From positions 162,015,863 through 162,079,862 of the forward strand of contig OV050030.1 of NCBI GenBank assembly GCA_920105625.2: 64,000 bases of DNA, in the 5' to 3' direction. This DNA comes from Clusia tigrina (Eukaryota > Arthropoda > Insecta > Diptera > Clusiidae). The notes under the pieces were generated by a model. The model saw only the letters and a program-made list of their open reading frames with translations. It searched no databases and was not told where the DNA came from. The translations under genes were made by a program, and so were the position numbers. This document shows, in pieces, positions 33,843 to 44,560 of this stretch (positions within the stretch are counted from its first letter, which is position 1; the number at the start of each line of letters is the position of its first letter).

Positions 33843-35660
33843 ATGACGAGATTGAAAGTGGCTCAGGCAAACATCCATCATGCCAGAGCAGCCTCGGCTG
33901 TCATTGTGAGGGAGTTTGCCAATAACAGCATGGGGCTGGCCCTCATTCAAGAGCCATGGTGTTACAAAGGTCAAATTAGGGGCTTTTCTAGTAAGTTTAA
34001 AGGTAATATGGGCTGCCAATGCTGACATTCCCCGCATCTGTATCCTGATTTGAAATGATATTAATTACATTTGTTTCTCAGAATTCAGGTCGCGAGATCT
34101 CACACCAATCATGGTAAAGTATAAAGATGATGGGGACTCTCGCGATATAGGCGTTGCATCGGCCTACTTTCCGGGAGGTATGAATAGAGGCAGAATAAGT
34201 CGTTAAGCTGGCGAGGTATTGTTTATCCAAAAATATTCCACTAGGTAGGCTGTGACTCCAACGCACACAATACCATCTGGGGAAGCAGTGAAACCAGTAA
34301 ACGGGGTGAGTCAGTTCTGGAATATTTCTTATCAGTTAATTTATATATATTGAATAAGGGGAACACACCCACTTTTAGATATGTGATTAGGGAGGAAGTT
34401 CTTGATATGACTTTCTGTAGTCCATAGCAATTGGAAACTTTTGGACGAATCCTCTCTTTCGGACCACAGTATAATCGAGTTCGATATTGGAGGTATCGTC
34501 ACAAAAACGGTCGTTTTTATAAATCCTAGGTATAGTAACTTGGAGTCCTTCGATAATTCAGTGTATTCACTACTCTCATCCTCAAACATCCAACTAATAT
34601 ATAAAAATCCAGTGGAGTTAGAAGAGGTTGTCAATGAGCTGAATGAAATTATTTCCGAATCCTATGTTTTATCTTGTCCTCTAAGAACAAACAAAAACAG
34701 CTGGATGTATACCATGATGGTGAGACCAATAATCACCTATGGTTCTATAGCCTGGTCAAATAGAATCAGACTTAAGACAGCGAAATCTGCATTAAATGTA
34801 CTATATTTAATGCAGATTTCGCCATGCCTGCCTTATCTTCACTGGAGCTATGCACACCTGTCCCTCGGCAGCAATGGAAGTTATATTAGATCTAACACCG
34901 TTACATCTAATAACACAAGAGTCTGCTAGAAAAAAAAATGGAAAGGCGTATACAATTAGAGAAAAATCCCTCTTATGGTAAACAGACAGTTCTAAGACAA
35001 TGGACGGAACTGGGGCAGGAGTATTTGGGCCTGGAACCAACTACTGGGAACCAATAGTTCCCAACCATTTTTAAAGCTGACTACATACTATTGAAAGATG
35101 TGCCCAGATCAACTTTGACGGGAAATATAGGTGGGAAATCATCGTGATACTATCTGATAGTCAAGCAGCACTCAAGAGTTTGAGATCACCATTGGTTAGG
35201 TAAAATCTTGTATGGGACTGTATTGGGAAGCTAAACTCCCTAGGCTGTATAAACAAGTTATCTCGAATGTGGGTACCAGGCCACATAGGAGTAGAGGGAA
35301 ATGAGAAGGCAGATAGCTTAACTAGAAAAGGTGCGGCCTCTCCTTTCAACGGCCCTGAACCTTTCTGTGGTTATCATCCAATTCCATTGGAGGTGTGCTG
35401 AAGGAATGTACAGATGCAAAAAAAAGTCAAATCTGAAAAACTCTTCCGGGATTAAGACAGTCCAAAGCTCTTCTGGGAGATTTTAATCCTAAAAGAGCTG
35501 AGGAGTTAATAAGTAAGCCTCGGAGTAAATTAAGAATCATCACACGCATTTTAAGCGGACATTGTAGACACAAATACCATAAGAATAAGTTGGGTATATC
35601 TTTCGATTCTGTGGAGAAAGTAACGAAACATCACTGCACCTGATCACAGACTGCGTATCA
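33843..35660 (+). pseudogene. LINE E ORF2, reverse transcriptase core deleted
   Basis: ATG at 33843 opens an endonuclease (TRLKVAQANIHHARAAS, ALIQEPWC, then SLSDHSIIEF near 34450). At about 34705 the protein jumps from the end of the endonuclease linker (RTNKNSW) straight to the RT-to-RNase H connection (MMVRPIITYGSIAW), so the whole palm with YADD is gone. A palindrome at 34780-34822 then shifts the frame. RNase H keeps TDSSKTMDGTGAGV, SDSQAALKSL and VPGHIGVEGNEKAD. The C-terminal block ends near 35650. Confidence 0.8.
34780..34822. repeat. 18-bp perfect inverted repeat, 7-nt loop
   Basis: Arms 34780-34797 and 34805-34822 are exact reverse complements around GTACTAT. Only the left arm fits the ORF2 protein. 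The right arm is a copy of the left in reverse and shifts the frame. Confidence 0.95.
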
Positions 35661-35670
35661 TTGGTATACA

Positions 35671-36082
35671 AGTTAATGAAATGCACGTTTTGAAGTGTGA
35701 ATTATTAATGAATCTCTTTATTGGTTATTACGCTTTTTTATAGTATTTTTGTCATTACATAAATTTGCTTAATACTAAAATTATTTGGAAACAAGTGCAA
35801 AAAAGGAAAAGTTAAAATTAAAGGTAAATGGCATAGACATAGCGTCAGCACCTTTGGGGTATGAAGCTTGGCTTGTGTGGGCATTTCCTGGTTTCGTGGA
35901 AATACACCAAAAGTAAATGAAATAACACACTTGCATGTGCACTGAGTTGGGGCATAGCTACTGTGGGAAATGCAATGTAAGCTTTGCGAAGATATTTCGA
36001 AATGTTAAAATAACATTTCCTGAATTCTGAGAAATATTCAGTAGCTGTAGAAAAATAAATTTAAATATTTGGAATGTTAACT
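35671..36082 (-). repeat. Errantivirus H 3' LTR
   Basis: 412 bp. In element sense it begins AGTTAAC and ends ATTAACT, the AGT...ACT termini common in this group. It holds TATAAAAAAG and AATAAAG in its second half. The flank on the LINE E side is TACA, a plausible 4-bp target, but the second copy cannot be checked. Confidence 0.85.
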
Positions 36083-36093
36083 CCTCCCCCTTT
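36083..36093 (-). promoter_or_regulatory. Polypurine tract of H
   Basis: AAGGGGGAGG in element sense, directly before the LTR start and just after the env stop. It is the expected plus-strand primer site. Confidence 0.88.
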
Positions 36094-37565
36094 AAATTCC
36101 AACGTCCACGTTGGATGAGTCATGATTTTGGTAATCAATGGAATGGACATGTACTGTTTCTATTTTTAAGGTTTGCTTTCTGGCCAAAATTTTCTTTGCC
36201 AAAAGGAAAATTAATCCCAGTATAATGACAGTAGGAAAGGTAAGGCTAGTAACGAGGGCTGCCTTATTCTTATGGGTCAAATCACGTATCTCTTCTAGAT
36301 TTTTGACGTGTAAGTCTTTTAAAGCTTTTAAGGAAAGTACTTCTTCGTATGAAGATACGTTGTTCATAGATTGTACTATGGCAGGCATTGGGCGAGCCAT
36401 TGTTTTTTCTTTGCTGAAGTAAGTTTTATCACCTATAGTTAAGGTAGTATTATGAAACTTTACAAAGAATGTTCCGTTAAGGGAAACTTCCTTTTTATCT
36501 AGTGAAATTATGCCCCTATATCCGTTTAATAGCATTAGACCAGGCATAACCTCTTCAATTGTTGGTAAATGATGATGGTTTGTTGTCGGACAGACGGACG
36601 GCGTTCCGGACAGAAGATTAGGTAAGCATTCGGTATCTGTAATGTTGTCAACGTTTTCTCTTTTGCACAAGGATATTTCGTTAATTAATTTACAATTAGT
36701 TTTTATTTCTAATATTGAATCTTTGCATAGAATAAAATTTACCTTTTTTATATTAATTACAAAATTGCCTTTTTTTACAGGTCTTATAAATAGGTTTTTA
36801 CAAATAATATTCTCGGTCTTAGGCAAGTTTACAATAAAAATTAATGTGTTTTTGCTAGAACTTATTTTAACCTCTGCAAACTCGAGGGCTTCGATAAGAT
36901 TAATATAAGGCAAACTTTGATTTGTAAAAAAATCCCTTATGGTTGTCAGTTCTGAGTTCGATAATATAAATGAATTTACGATGCCGCTTTTGGCCCATTG
37001 TATCGCGTAATTAATGTTTATAAGTTCCTCAGTTAAGATTTTTAATTTACGTTCGACGTCTTTAACTATTAAAGTCCTTAGTGAGTCCGAAGTTTTAATG
37101 GAATTAAGTACAGTGTTCGTCATGTTCGTAATGATTTGCAGCCTTTCTTCAATGGCTTTATTGATTACTATTTGATTTTGGTTATTTTTTAGCAGATTTT
37201 TAGTTTGGTCTGAAATAATTTGGAAATCTTCGTGGTCGGGTGTTCCAGCAATCCATTTCCAGGCAGTGCCTAGTGCGTCTATGGATCTTGCAGAGCGTTT
37301 AGGTCTCAATTCGTCAAGGATTTTTAGTGATGAGTTTAGTTCATGTAGTAGGAAGGTATAGCTAGCGTCTTTTCTCGTGATGTCCTTTTTAATTGTTTCT
37401 TCAATAGTGGTCAGTATTTTGTTGTATTGTTCCAAGTCGATAACGTGTAAAATTTTGAAAGTTCCGATGACTAATTTTGATTGTCCTGTCTCAGTAGCTA
37501 TTACTTGTGAATTTGAATAGTCCAGGATTTGAGTTTCTGGTCTGATTGACGCAATCAGGGTCCTG
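36092..37565 (-). CDS. env: Errantivirus envelope (baculovirus F-like), open frame
   Basis: Uninterrupted frame of about 490 codons. No ATG opens it: in-frame codons run up to a splice-acceptor-like TTTGCAG at about 37563-37569, matching the spliced env mRNA of gypsy-class elements; the signal peptide would come from an upstream exon. A furin-type R-P-K-R lies at about 37295-37306, followed by SIDALGTAWKWIAG, the F-like fusion-peptide region. Several Asn glycosylation sites, conserved Cys and one membrane helix (VTSLTFPTVIILGLIFLL) near the end precede a short cytoplasmic tail. The upstream exon was not found, so product formation is doubtful. Confidence 0.85.
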
Positions 37566-37578
37566 CAAATAGCGTAAA

Positions 37579-40500
37579 TTAATTTCTTATTAAATTCTTG
37601 TGAACAATTTTTTTGGATTCTGTTATAATAATTCCTCCCTTGTCTTCTTTAACTATTTCTTGTTTGTACCTCGGGGTCAATTTATTTCCTAATCGTTTAT
37701 TGCCTTTTACAAAAACAATATCTCCTGGAAGATACGTCCTAATTTCTGTTCTCTTTCTGTTGTGCGTCTTAAGGTCCTTATCTTGTTTTTCTGATATTTT
37801 TTGAGTGGTCAAAAGTCTGTCCTTTTTTAGTTGAGAGGGGTCTGCATAGTCTCTTCCAAAAAATGCTTCTATTGGTTTTTTATTTATGGTAGAATGTATG
37901 GAATAGTTATATTTATTAAGGGAGTTATTTAAAAGGTCCTTGAAAGAATCGTAAATTTTTTCGGCGTTAAGGCACCTCATTATTTCTGTGAGTGTAGAAT
38001 GAAAACGCTCTACCTGACCGTTTACTGTACTAGTATACGGAGGAGTGCGGTAAATTTTTATTCCCAGTTGAACATAAATGTGATCACTGAGGAATTTAGA
38101 GATTTCTCATTATCTATTACGATATTTTCGGGAGTGCCGAAAGAAATCAATAATTCCTGTAAGGGTGCTTTAATGTCCTCAGTTGCCCTGGATTTAATTA
38201 TTTTGGCTTGGGCGTATTTTGAAAATTTATCTATTGCCGTTAGGATGACTCTATTGTTTGTGTGGTATATGTCAAGGTGAATAAAATGTCCTGGATATTC
38301 TGGTAATGGGGTGTGTTTTAATATTGATTTACTTGGGTGTCGTTCGTACTTATTTTCTCTGCAAATTTTACATTGTTTGACTATTTTAGATATTTTTGCT
38401 TGCATTTGCGGAAAATAGTATTTTTGGAGAAGTTGGACCTTGTTCTCTTGCGTATGTCTGTGAGCTCTCTTATGTTCGTTAACAATTTCTGTCTGTTGTT
38501 CTGTGTCCGATGTCAAGTCAGTTACCATTGTCCTGGTGTACCTGATTCTATATTTTCCGAAATGGCTTGAGTAGATGTCTTGAATTTTCCCTAAGATACT
38601 GTCCTCTGTTTTGATAGCGTTTGTCACAGATGGGTTTAAATATTTTGTTAATAGCAATTTTAATTTGTCCTTTGTAAAGTGTATGTCCGTAATGGTGTGT
38701 CTGTGGTAGGTTGGGAAAATTACTTCAAATTTGTAAGAAGGGTCTCCAGTTGAAACTATTATTTGGTTCTTAAAAACATTAATTGGTACGTCTGTAAAAG
38801 GTATTAAATTTTGATATGAGCTTTCGTCACTGTGCCGGGTCGGAGTCATTGAGTTTACTTCGGTTTCTTTTAGTGTAGGTCTAGAAAGTGCATCGGCTAC
38901 AATATTTGTACTACCGGGTTTGTACTTCATTTCGTAATTGTACTCCTCTAAGATAGCCTTCCAGCGTTTAAGTTTGCTATTCGTGTTTTTGTTACTGAGG
39001 GCATAAGTTAAGGGCTGGTGATCCGTAAAAATCTTTACTGCAGATGCTCCGTAAAGATAGTTTCTTAGCGATTTTAAGGCCCAAATTATGGCAAGCATTT
39101 CTTTTTCGTTAGTGGCGTAATGCTCTTCACTCTGATTAAGTGTTCTTGATATAAACGTGATGGGTTTACCATCTTGCTCCAGAACGGCACCAATCGCAAA
39201 ATTGGAGCTATCGGTTGTCAGATGGAATGGTCTATCAAATGATGGAAACGAAAGCATAACGTCTTCTGATGAAAGCGTGTTTTTTATTTTTTTAAAAGCT
39301 TCTACTGCTTCACTGTTTAAAGTTATGGAAATTTTCGCTGACATTTTTTTGGACATGCGTCCCTCTTCCCCTCTTAAAAGTAAGGTAAGGGGTTTTGCGA
39401 TTTTTGCATAATCTTTAATAAATCGTCTATAAAATCCTGATATCCCTAGAAATGATCGTAACTCTTTTATTGTAGTTGGTGGTTTTAATTCTTGTATGGC
39501 CGCTACCTTGGCAGGATTAGTTTTTATACCCTTTGTTGATATAATGAAGCCCAAATACTCTACTTCCTTTTTAAGAAATTCGCACTTATTGAGTTGAACC
39601 TTCATGTTGGCTTTTTGGAGAGTGTCAAAAATGGTTTCTATATTTTTAAGATGAGTCTGTTCATCTGGACCAAAAATTATGATATCATCTATGTAAACAT
39701 AGCAGATTCTGCCAATGTGTTCCCTAAGGATATCGTCTAAGGCTCTTTGAAAAATGGCAGGCCCATTCTTTATCCCGAACGGGACCCTCGTAAATTCGTA
39801 TTTTGCGTTATTGATCGAGAAAGATGTTTTCTCCATGTCCTTTTCTCTTAAAGGAATTTGGTGAAAACCACTTTTTAAATCAATTACAGAAAAATATTCA
39901 TTTTTGCCAAGTTGTGCCAAAACTTCATTTATTTCAGGTATTGGATACCTGTCAGGGATGGTGATTTCGTTTAGTTTTCTAAAGTCTATGACCATTCTGT
40001 CTTCTCTAATGCCTGAGGCATTTAATTTTTTTGGGACTGCCCACACTGGAGCGTTATAAGGTGATTTAGATCGTCTGATAATGCCATGATCGAGTAATTT
40101 GAAAATTTCTTTTTCTATTGAGTCTTTCATTGCCATCGGATATGGGTAGTATCTTGAATATACTGGGGCGTCCGTGGTTGTTCTTATTTCCGCTACTACG
40201 GTTGTAGTAAATGTTAGTTTTTCGTCCGGATCCAAAAAAAGTTTTGGATATTTATGGCACAGAAGGTATAGTTTGTTTGCTTGTTCGTTTGTCATGTGGT
40301 CTGTCCTAATGTCTATATTGTTCACTGACTGTGACAATTGTTGTTTTATAGGAATTTTTATTACGTTGTCGATAAGCATAAAATTTTTGGATGTAAAAAT
40401 TATGGCTTTAAGTTGTTTAAGGGTGTCGTTGCCCAGAATTCCACAAAACGATTTTAGTTTAGGCAAAAGGAAAAATTTTAGGTTTTTGGATTTTATACCA

Positions 40501-40700
40501 AATAGGTTGATAAACGTATGGTGAGTAATTGGCACTTGGCCTCCTACAGAATTGGCTTTAAATATAGTTTTATTTTGTATTGGGTTTTTGACTAATGACG
40601 ACTGTATGTAGTTTTTGTTGGAACCGGTGTCTATTAGAAATTTTAGGATCTGTCCGTTGCCTGTCTTACATTGAAAATATGGCAACGTGGAGTTTGTTAT
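37579..40700 (-). pseudogene. pol: Errantivirus H pol (one frameshift in integrase)
   Basis: The 875-codon part (38058-40685) has protease FLIDTGSNKNYI; reverse transcriptase with DFRKLNEIT, FSVIDLKSGFHQIPL, FGIKNGPAIFQ and VYIDDIII (Y-I-D-D); RNase H with TTDSSNFAIGA, NEKEMLAI and FTDHQPL; and integrase with its HHCC finger (H-x-R-x-H, C-x2-C), first Asp (HLDIYH) and second Asp (IVIDNEKS). A frameshift near 38055 separates the third residue (NGQVERFHS) and the C-terminal domain (37579-37980). All visible catalytic residues are canonical. The single slip is recent or a sequencing matter. Confidence 0.9.
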
Positions 40701-41700
40701 TCTAAAAAATGAACATCCGAAAATTCATTTTCTTGTGAGCTATCTTCCTGTCCAAAATATTGCTCGAGGTATGCTGTCAAGTCTTCGTCAGGTTCATTTT
40801 CCTGTTGGGGTTCTGTACTATTGTCCGTTACTTCGTCGGGAAAATTTTCATTTTCGTTATTAGTTTCAATATGGTTTACTCTTTGAAATTTAGCTGGCTG
40901 GTGTATTTGTGACGACTGTGGTGGAGGTCTTGCTCCTGAAAACCTATTGTTGTTTGGAGCTGGTCTATTCATATAGTTGACCATTTTTGATCTTATGGAT
41001 GGGTCTATCTCCATTGGAACTGGAGGTTTCTGTTGGGTTGGTCTAGGTGGTGGCTGAAAATTATGTCTTGTCGGGTATGAAAACTGATTTTGAGGCATTT
41101 GGTGACTATAGTGCCTAGTGGCGTTCATATTGTTTGATTGTGGATTGAATCTTTGAACGAATTGTGGTACTTGTGGGCGCATATTGTTTTGTGTGGTATA
41201 GTTGGGTCTCGGAAAGTTTGGCATTTGAGGATAGTATGCTAATTGTGGAAAAAAATGTTGGTTGTGGTTTTGGTTATTTTGTTTGCGTTGAGGAATAGAG
41301 GGTATTTTACTATTGTTATTTGCATATTGCGTCCTAAATTGCTGATTGTCTAATTTAAGGCATAAATGTAAGGCTTCGTTCAAATCTGATGGTTCTCTTA
41401 TTCCTAAAAGTCTTGGCAAGTCGCCTCTGAGGCCCCTTACAAAGGTGTCCAAGGCCTTGTTGCGGTAATTTTTTGTTAATAAATGTATGGCTTCCTCGGT
41501 TTCTTCCATACATGCAATTTTATTTAAGATCAAAGAAAGGTGGGCGTAGACTTCTTTGTAGAAGTCCTGTACCGAACTATTACCCTGTGTCATAGATGAC
41601 ATTTGATATTCTAATGTTCCTAGATCCCTTTTGTCCGCATAGTGTGTTGTGAGACATTTAATTATACAATCCCAATTTAGTGGGGTATTGTAGGATTCTA
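40697..41700 (-). pseudogene. gag: Errantivirus H gag, 5' truncated
   Basis: Errantivirus-type gag without a zinc knuckle: capsid part ([33 protein letters not shown]), a Gln/Asn/Pro-rich basic stretch, and an acidic end ([19 protein letters not shown]). The frame stays open to 41761, but the first 20 or so residues are only the antisense reading of LTR sequence. Real gag begins inside the truncation near 41700, so the N-terminal third is lost. Confidence 0.85.
40703..40709 (-). promoter_or_regulatory. Slippery heptamer for gag-pol -1 frameshift
   Basis: TTTTTTA in element sense lies at the gag stop (F-L-E-stop). A -1 shift there enters the pol frame (R-I-T-N-S) without any stop. This fits the X-XXY-YYZ rule and the known gypsy gag-pol arrangement. 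Confidence 0.75.
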
Positions 41701-41875
41701 ACGCTATGTCTATGCCATTTACCTTTAATTTTAACTTTTCCTTTTTTGCACTTGTTTCCAAATAATTTTAGTATTAAGCAAATTTATGTAATGACAAAAA
41801 TACTATAAAAAAGCGTAATAACCAATAAAGAGATTCATTAATAATTCACACTTCAAAACGTGCATTTCATTAACT
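41700..41875 (+). repeat. Inverted LTR fragment of H
   Basis: Matches the last 176 bp of the 3' LTR but in plus orientation, opposite to the rest of H. Starts at the gag break and ends ATTAACT. Confidence 0.88.
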
Positions 41876-41888
41876 GGCGCCCAACGTG
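41875..41888 (+). promoter_or_regulatory. Errantivirus primer-binding site in plus orientation
   Basis: TGGCGCCCAACGTG directly follows the LTR end, the tRNA-Lys-type site of gypsy-class elements. Its orientation shows that the 5' end of H, LTR plus leader, is inverted relative to pol and env. Confidence 0.88.
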
Positions 41889-42001
41889 TAAATGGTCTGG
41901 CCCTTAAGTAGTGCCACAGTACCATCGATCGATAAGACTCAGGTGTTTTAGATAATATATCTTATGATCTTAGATATGAGGAAGATCCCTCAACTTGATT
42001 C

Positions 42002-42006
42002 CCCTA
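42002..42006. repeat. Target-site duplication of Copia G, left
   Basis: CCCTA, repeated at 48757-48761. Five base pairs is the normal Copia duplication. Confidence 0.85.
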
Positions 42007-42170
42007 TATTAAACAAAACCGCGTGTTTCTAATTTTAATAAGAATTTAATGCATTCAATATATGTATGTAGTTAGGAGAGCAAGGTTAAGAACAAAACTG
42101 AGTTTACTGAGACAGAAGGTCCAAAGAAGACAATAAAAAGGTGTAACTTTAAATATACAATTATTCAACA
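42007..42170 (-). repeat. Copia G 3' LTR
   Basis: 164 bp; in element sense starts TGTTGAATAATTG and ends TTTGTTTAATA. The end is TA, not CA, in both LTRs; the 5-bp duplication supports this boundary. Confidence 0.88.
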
Positions 42171-42279
42171 CTCCCACTTTTTAATTACATTGCAAAACAT
42201 TAATAGTTCAAAATCAAAATGTAGTTAAATCAAATCTATGCTAATACAAAGGTTTCAACCCTATCTCATCCCTAAGTTT

Positions 42280-44220
42280 TCAAAAACTTTGCTTCGGTAA
42301 TGCCTTTGTTAAACCATCAGCCAGTTGATCAGATGATGCAGCATATTCCAATTCAAATACATGGTCTTCATACTTCTCTCTTATAAAGTGGTAACGAACG
42401 TCGATATGTTTCGTTCGTTTATGAAACTCAGGATTCTTTATAAGACGTATAGCGCTTTGGTTGTCAACATAAAATTTCACCATCTCTGGATTCCCAAGAT
42501 CTGTCCAGAAATTTTTGAGCCAAACCAGTTCCTTTACGGCATTTGAAGCTGCAATATACTCGGCCTCTGTGGTTGAAAGAGAAACACATTTTTGCAGTTC
42601 AGAGCACCAGCTTACAACACTCTTGCCAACCATGAAAACAAAACCAGATGTAGATTTCCGAGTTTGCACATCGCCAGCGTAGTCTGCATCGCTGTAGCCA
42701 CGAATATTAAGGCTGCCTTCACTGTTGTAGTGTATTCCCACGTTAGTTGTCCCGTTGACATATCTAAGGATTATTTTTATTGCATTTACATGTGCTGTCG
42801 TAGGATTTTCCATATACCGACTCGCATTTGATACTGCAAATGCTATATCTGGCCTTGTGGCTACTGCCAAATACATAAGACTTCCAACTGCCTCTCTATA
42901 TGGAAAGTTGGCAACATTACCAGTCTTCTCGACAAAATCGCTCAAATTGGTGGAGCCATCTGCAGGTGTTGCTGTAAAAGAGGAACTTTCCATATTAAAC
43001 CTAGCAATTACCTTTTTGGCGTAACCTTCCTGACCAATAAAAATCGAACCATCAGCTTTGCGCTGAATTTCAAGTCCCAGAAACAGTTTCGCCTCGGAAA
43101 ATGTAACTCTAAATTGTGCTTGTAGATGTTCCATCAAGTCCGAAATGAGCTCACGCGAGGTAGACACAACTAGCCCATCATCAATGTAGATAGCCAAAAT
43201 GATGCAACCACTTTCAGTGATACGTGTAAAGACACACGAATCATGGTTTGAGGATACAAAATTAAAAAGCTCCAGAAACTTAGTGAACTTTTTGTTCCAA
43301 CACCTTGATGCTTGCTTAAGCCCGTATAAACTCTTCATCAATTTGCATATGCGACCGCTTCCATCATCATACCCGAATGGTTGCTTTATATAAATGTCTT
43401 CCGATAAATCGCCATACAAAAACGCTGTTTTCACATCGAACTGCAGAATGTGCATTTTTCGTGCTGCTGCCATGGCCAATATACACCGAATAGACGTAAA
43501 TCTTGCTACTGGACTAAATGTTTCTTCATAGTCTACTCCATACTCTTGACTAGAACCTCTGACAACTAAACGCGCCTTGTATCGATCAATATTTCCTTTG
43601 GCATCTCGCTTTATTTTGAAAATCCATCTATTGTCAATAAGCTTTTGGTTTACAGTCGGTTCAACCATTTCCCACGTACCATTTTCAATCAATGAATGAT
43701 ACTCATCCTCCATAGCTAGCTGCCACTCTTTACGATCTTTAGATTTTAAAGCTTCTGCATAAGACTTAGGTTCTTCGCATGTCATTATATCTGCCAAGTG
43801 TGTTGAAGTAGTTTTGCTACGTAAACGACGAGCAATACAGCTTTTGTCCTTGTCATCTACGTCCTCAGCGATATCATTCACACTATCATAGAACACACCA
43901 TCTTCCGAGTCCTCGACCTTGACATCATATGTGTGGTCCTTATGATTTGCCGTGTTGTCCGAAATATTTTCAGCAATTTCTTCTGCCAAGATATTCGTTT
44001 GACTTTGTGTCTTCAAAGTCAGTGCTTCCTGGACAAATTTTACGTCACACGCAATTTCGATCTTTCGCTGATCCCGGTTCCAAATCCTGAAAGCTCTGCT
44101 GTTACCAGCATAACCAACAAATACACCTTTGCATGACTTTGCATCCAATTTTCTTCGCTTTTCCTTCGGTATGTGTACATAGACTTCTTCGCCGAAGCTT
44201 CGAAAATTATCAAAATTTGC
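42280..44220 (-). CDS. Copia G integrase end, reverse transcriptase and RNase H
   Basis: 622 uninterrupted codons (from 44148; homology extends upstream). Integrase C-terminus (GVFVGYAGNSRAFRIWN), then RVT_2 reverse transcriptase: WQLAMEDEYHSL, KARLVVRGSSQ, FDVKTAFLYGDL, YGLKQASRCWN and AIYIDDGLV (Y-I-D-D). RNase H: IRGYSDADYAGD, LSTTEAEYIAAS, FYVDNQSAIRL and the final ASSDQLADGLTKAL. All catalytic acids are present, so this is the best preserved enzyme in the window. It is not a separate gene; it would be released from the polyprotein. Confidence 0.9.
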   Translation of the reverse strand, partial: ANFDNFRSFGEEVYVHIPKEKRRKLDAKSCKGVFVGYAGNSRAFRIWNRDQRKIEIACDVKFVQEALTLKTQSQTNILAEEIAENISDNTANHKDHTYDVKVEDSEDGVFYDSVNDIAEDVDDKDKSCIARRLRSKTTSTHLADIMTCEEPKSYAEALKSKDRKEWQLAMEDEYHSLIENGTWEMVEPTVNQKLIDNRWIFKIKRDAKGNIDRYKARLVVRGSSQEYGVDYEETFSPVARFTSIRCILAMAAARKMHILQFDVKTAFLYGDLSEDIYIKQPFGYDDGSGRICKLMKSLYGLKQASRCWNKKFTKFLELFNFVSSNHDSCVFTRITESGCIILAIYIDDGLVVSTSRELISDLMEHLQAQFRVTFSEAKLFLGLEIQRKADGSIFIGQEGYAKKVIARFNMESSSFTATPADGSTNLSDFVEKTGNVANFPYREAVGSLMYLAVATRPDIAFAVSNASRYMENPTTAHVNAIKIILRYVNGTTNVGIHYNSEGSLNIRGYSDADYAGDVQTRKSTSGFVFMVGKSVVSWCSELQKCVSLSTTEAEYIAASNAVKELVWLKNFWTDLGNPEMVKFYVDNQSAIRLIKNPEFHKRTKHIDVRYHFIREKYEDHVFELEYAASSDQLADGLTKALPKQSF

Positions 44221-44560
44221 CGGTTGTCCATACCATAACTCATGCCGTGTTTTTGTGCCACTGTGCTAGTACCAGTTCGATTTAAAACATATACTGCTGT
44301 GTTTGTAGCTTCTGCCCAAAACTTTTTGTCCGTGCTTTTTGCATGCAACATCGCTCGGGATAGTTCCATCACTGTTCTCATTTCTCGTTCTGCACCGCCA
44401 TTTTGTTGGGGAGTATACGGCACCGTACGCTCATGCTTGACTCCAAATTCATTAAAAATTTTTATCACACCTTCGTTGACAAACTCAAGCCCATTGTCTG
44501 TACGAATCCGCCTTATTTTCTGATGACCAACTTTCTCAGCTTGAAATTTTTAATAGCATT
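44040..44560 (-). pseudogene. Copia G integrase middle
   Basis: Holds the second Asp (R-T-D-N-G-L-E-F, near 44490) and the Glu (PQQNGGAEREMRT). A frameshift near 44220-44230 moves reading to the reverse transcriptase frame. The integrase cannot be made whole. Confidence 0.87.

Larger units (their letters stand above)
32380..35670 (+). mobile_element. LOA-like LINE 'E'
   Basis: A structured, GC-richer 5' region (32380-32740), then ORF1, ORF2 endonuclease, a deletion, and the RT end, RNase H and C-terminus. It stops where errantivirus H begins at 35671, so H most likely inserted into it. Its 3' end was not found beyond H. Confidence 0.8.
35671..42001 (-). mobile_element. Errantivirus (gypsy-class) 'H' with gag, pol and env
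   Basis: Minus-strand order: gag (5' truncated), pol (protease, reverse transcriptase, RNase H, integrase), env, polypurine tract and 3' LTR. This is the insect endogenous-retrovirus layout. Pol has one frameshift. The 5' end is rearranged: the last 176 bp of an LTR, the primer-binding site and a piece of leader follow gag in the opposite (plus) orientation. Such elements usually move in the germ line or nearby follicle cells. This copy could not be transcribed normally, for lack of a correctly placed 5' LTR. Confidence 0.9.

Noticed and set aside
37427..37435. Env start at the codon at 37435
   Set aside because: That codon is TTG, and homologous-looking env continues in frame upstream to a splice acceptor. 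It is not a real start.
41700..41761. Gag start beginning with [13 protein letters not shown]
   Set aside because: This stretch is the antisense reading of LTR sequence found again at 35790-35846. Real gag is truncated at about 41700.
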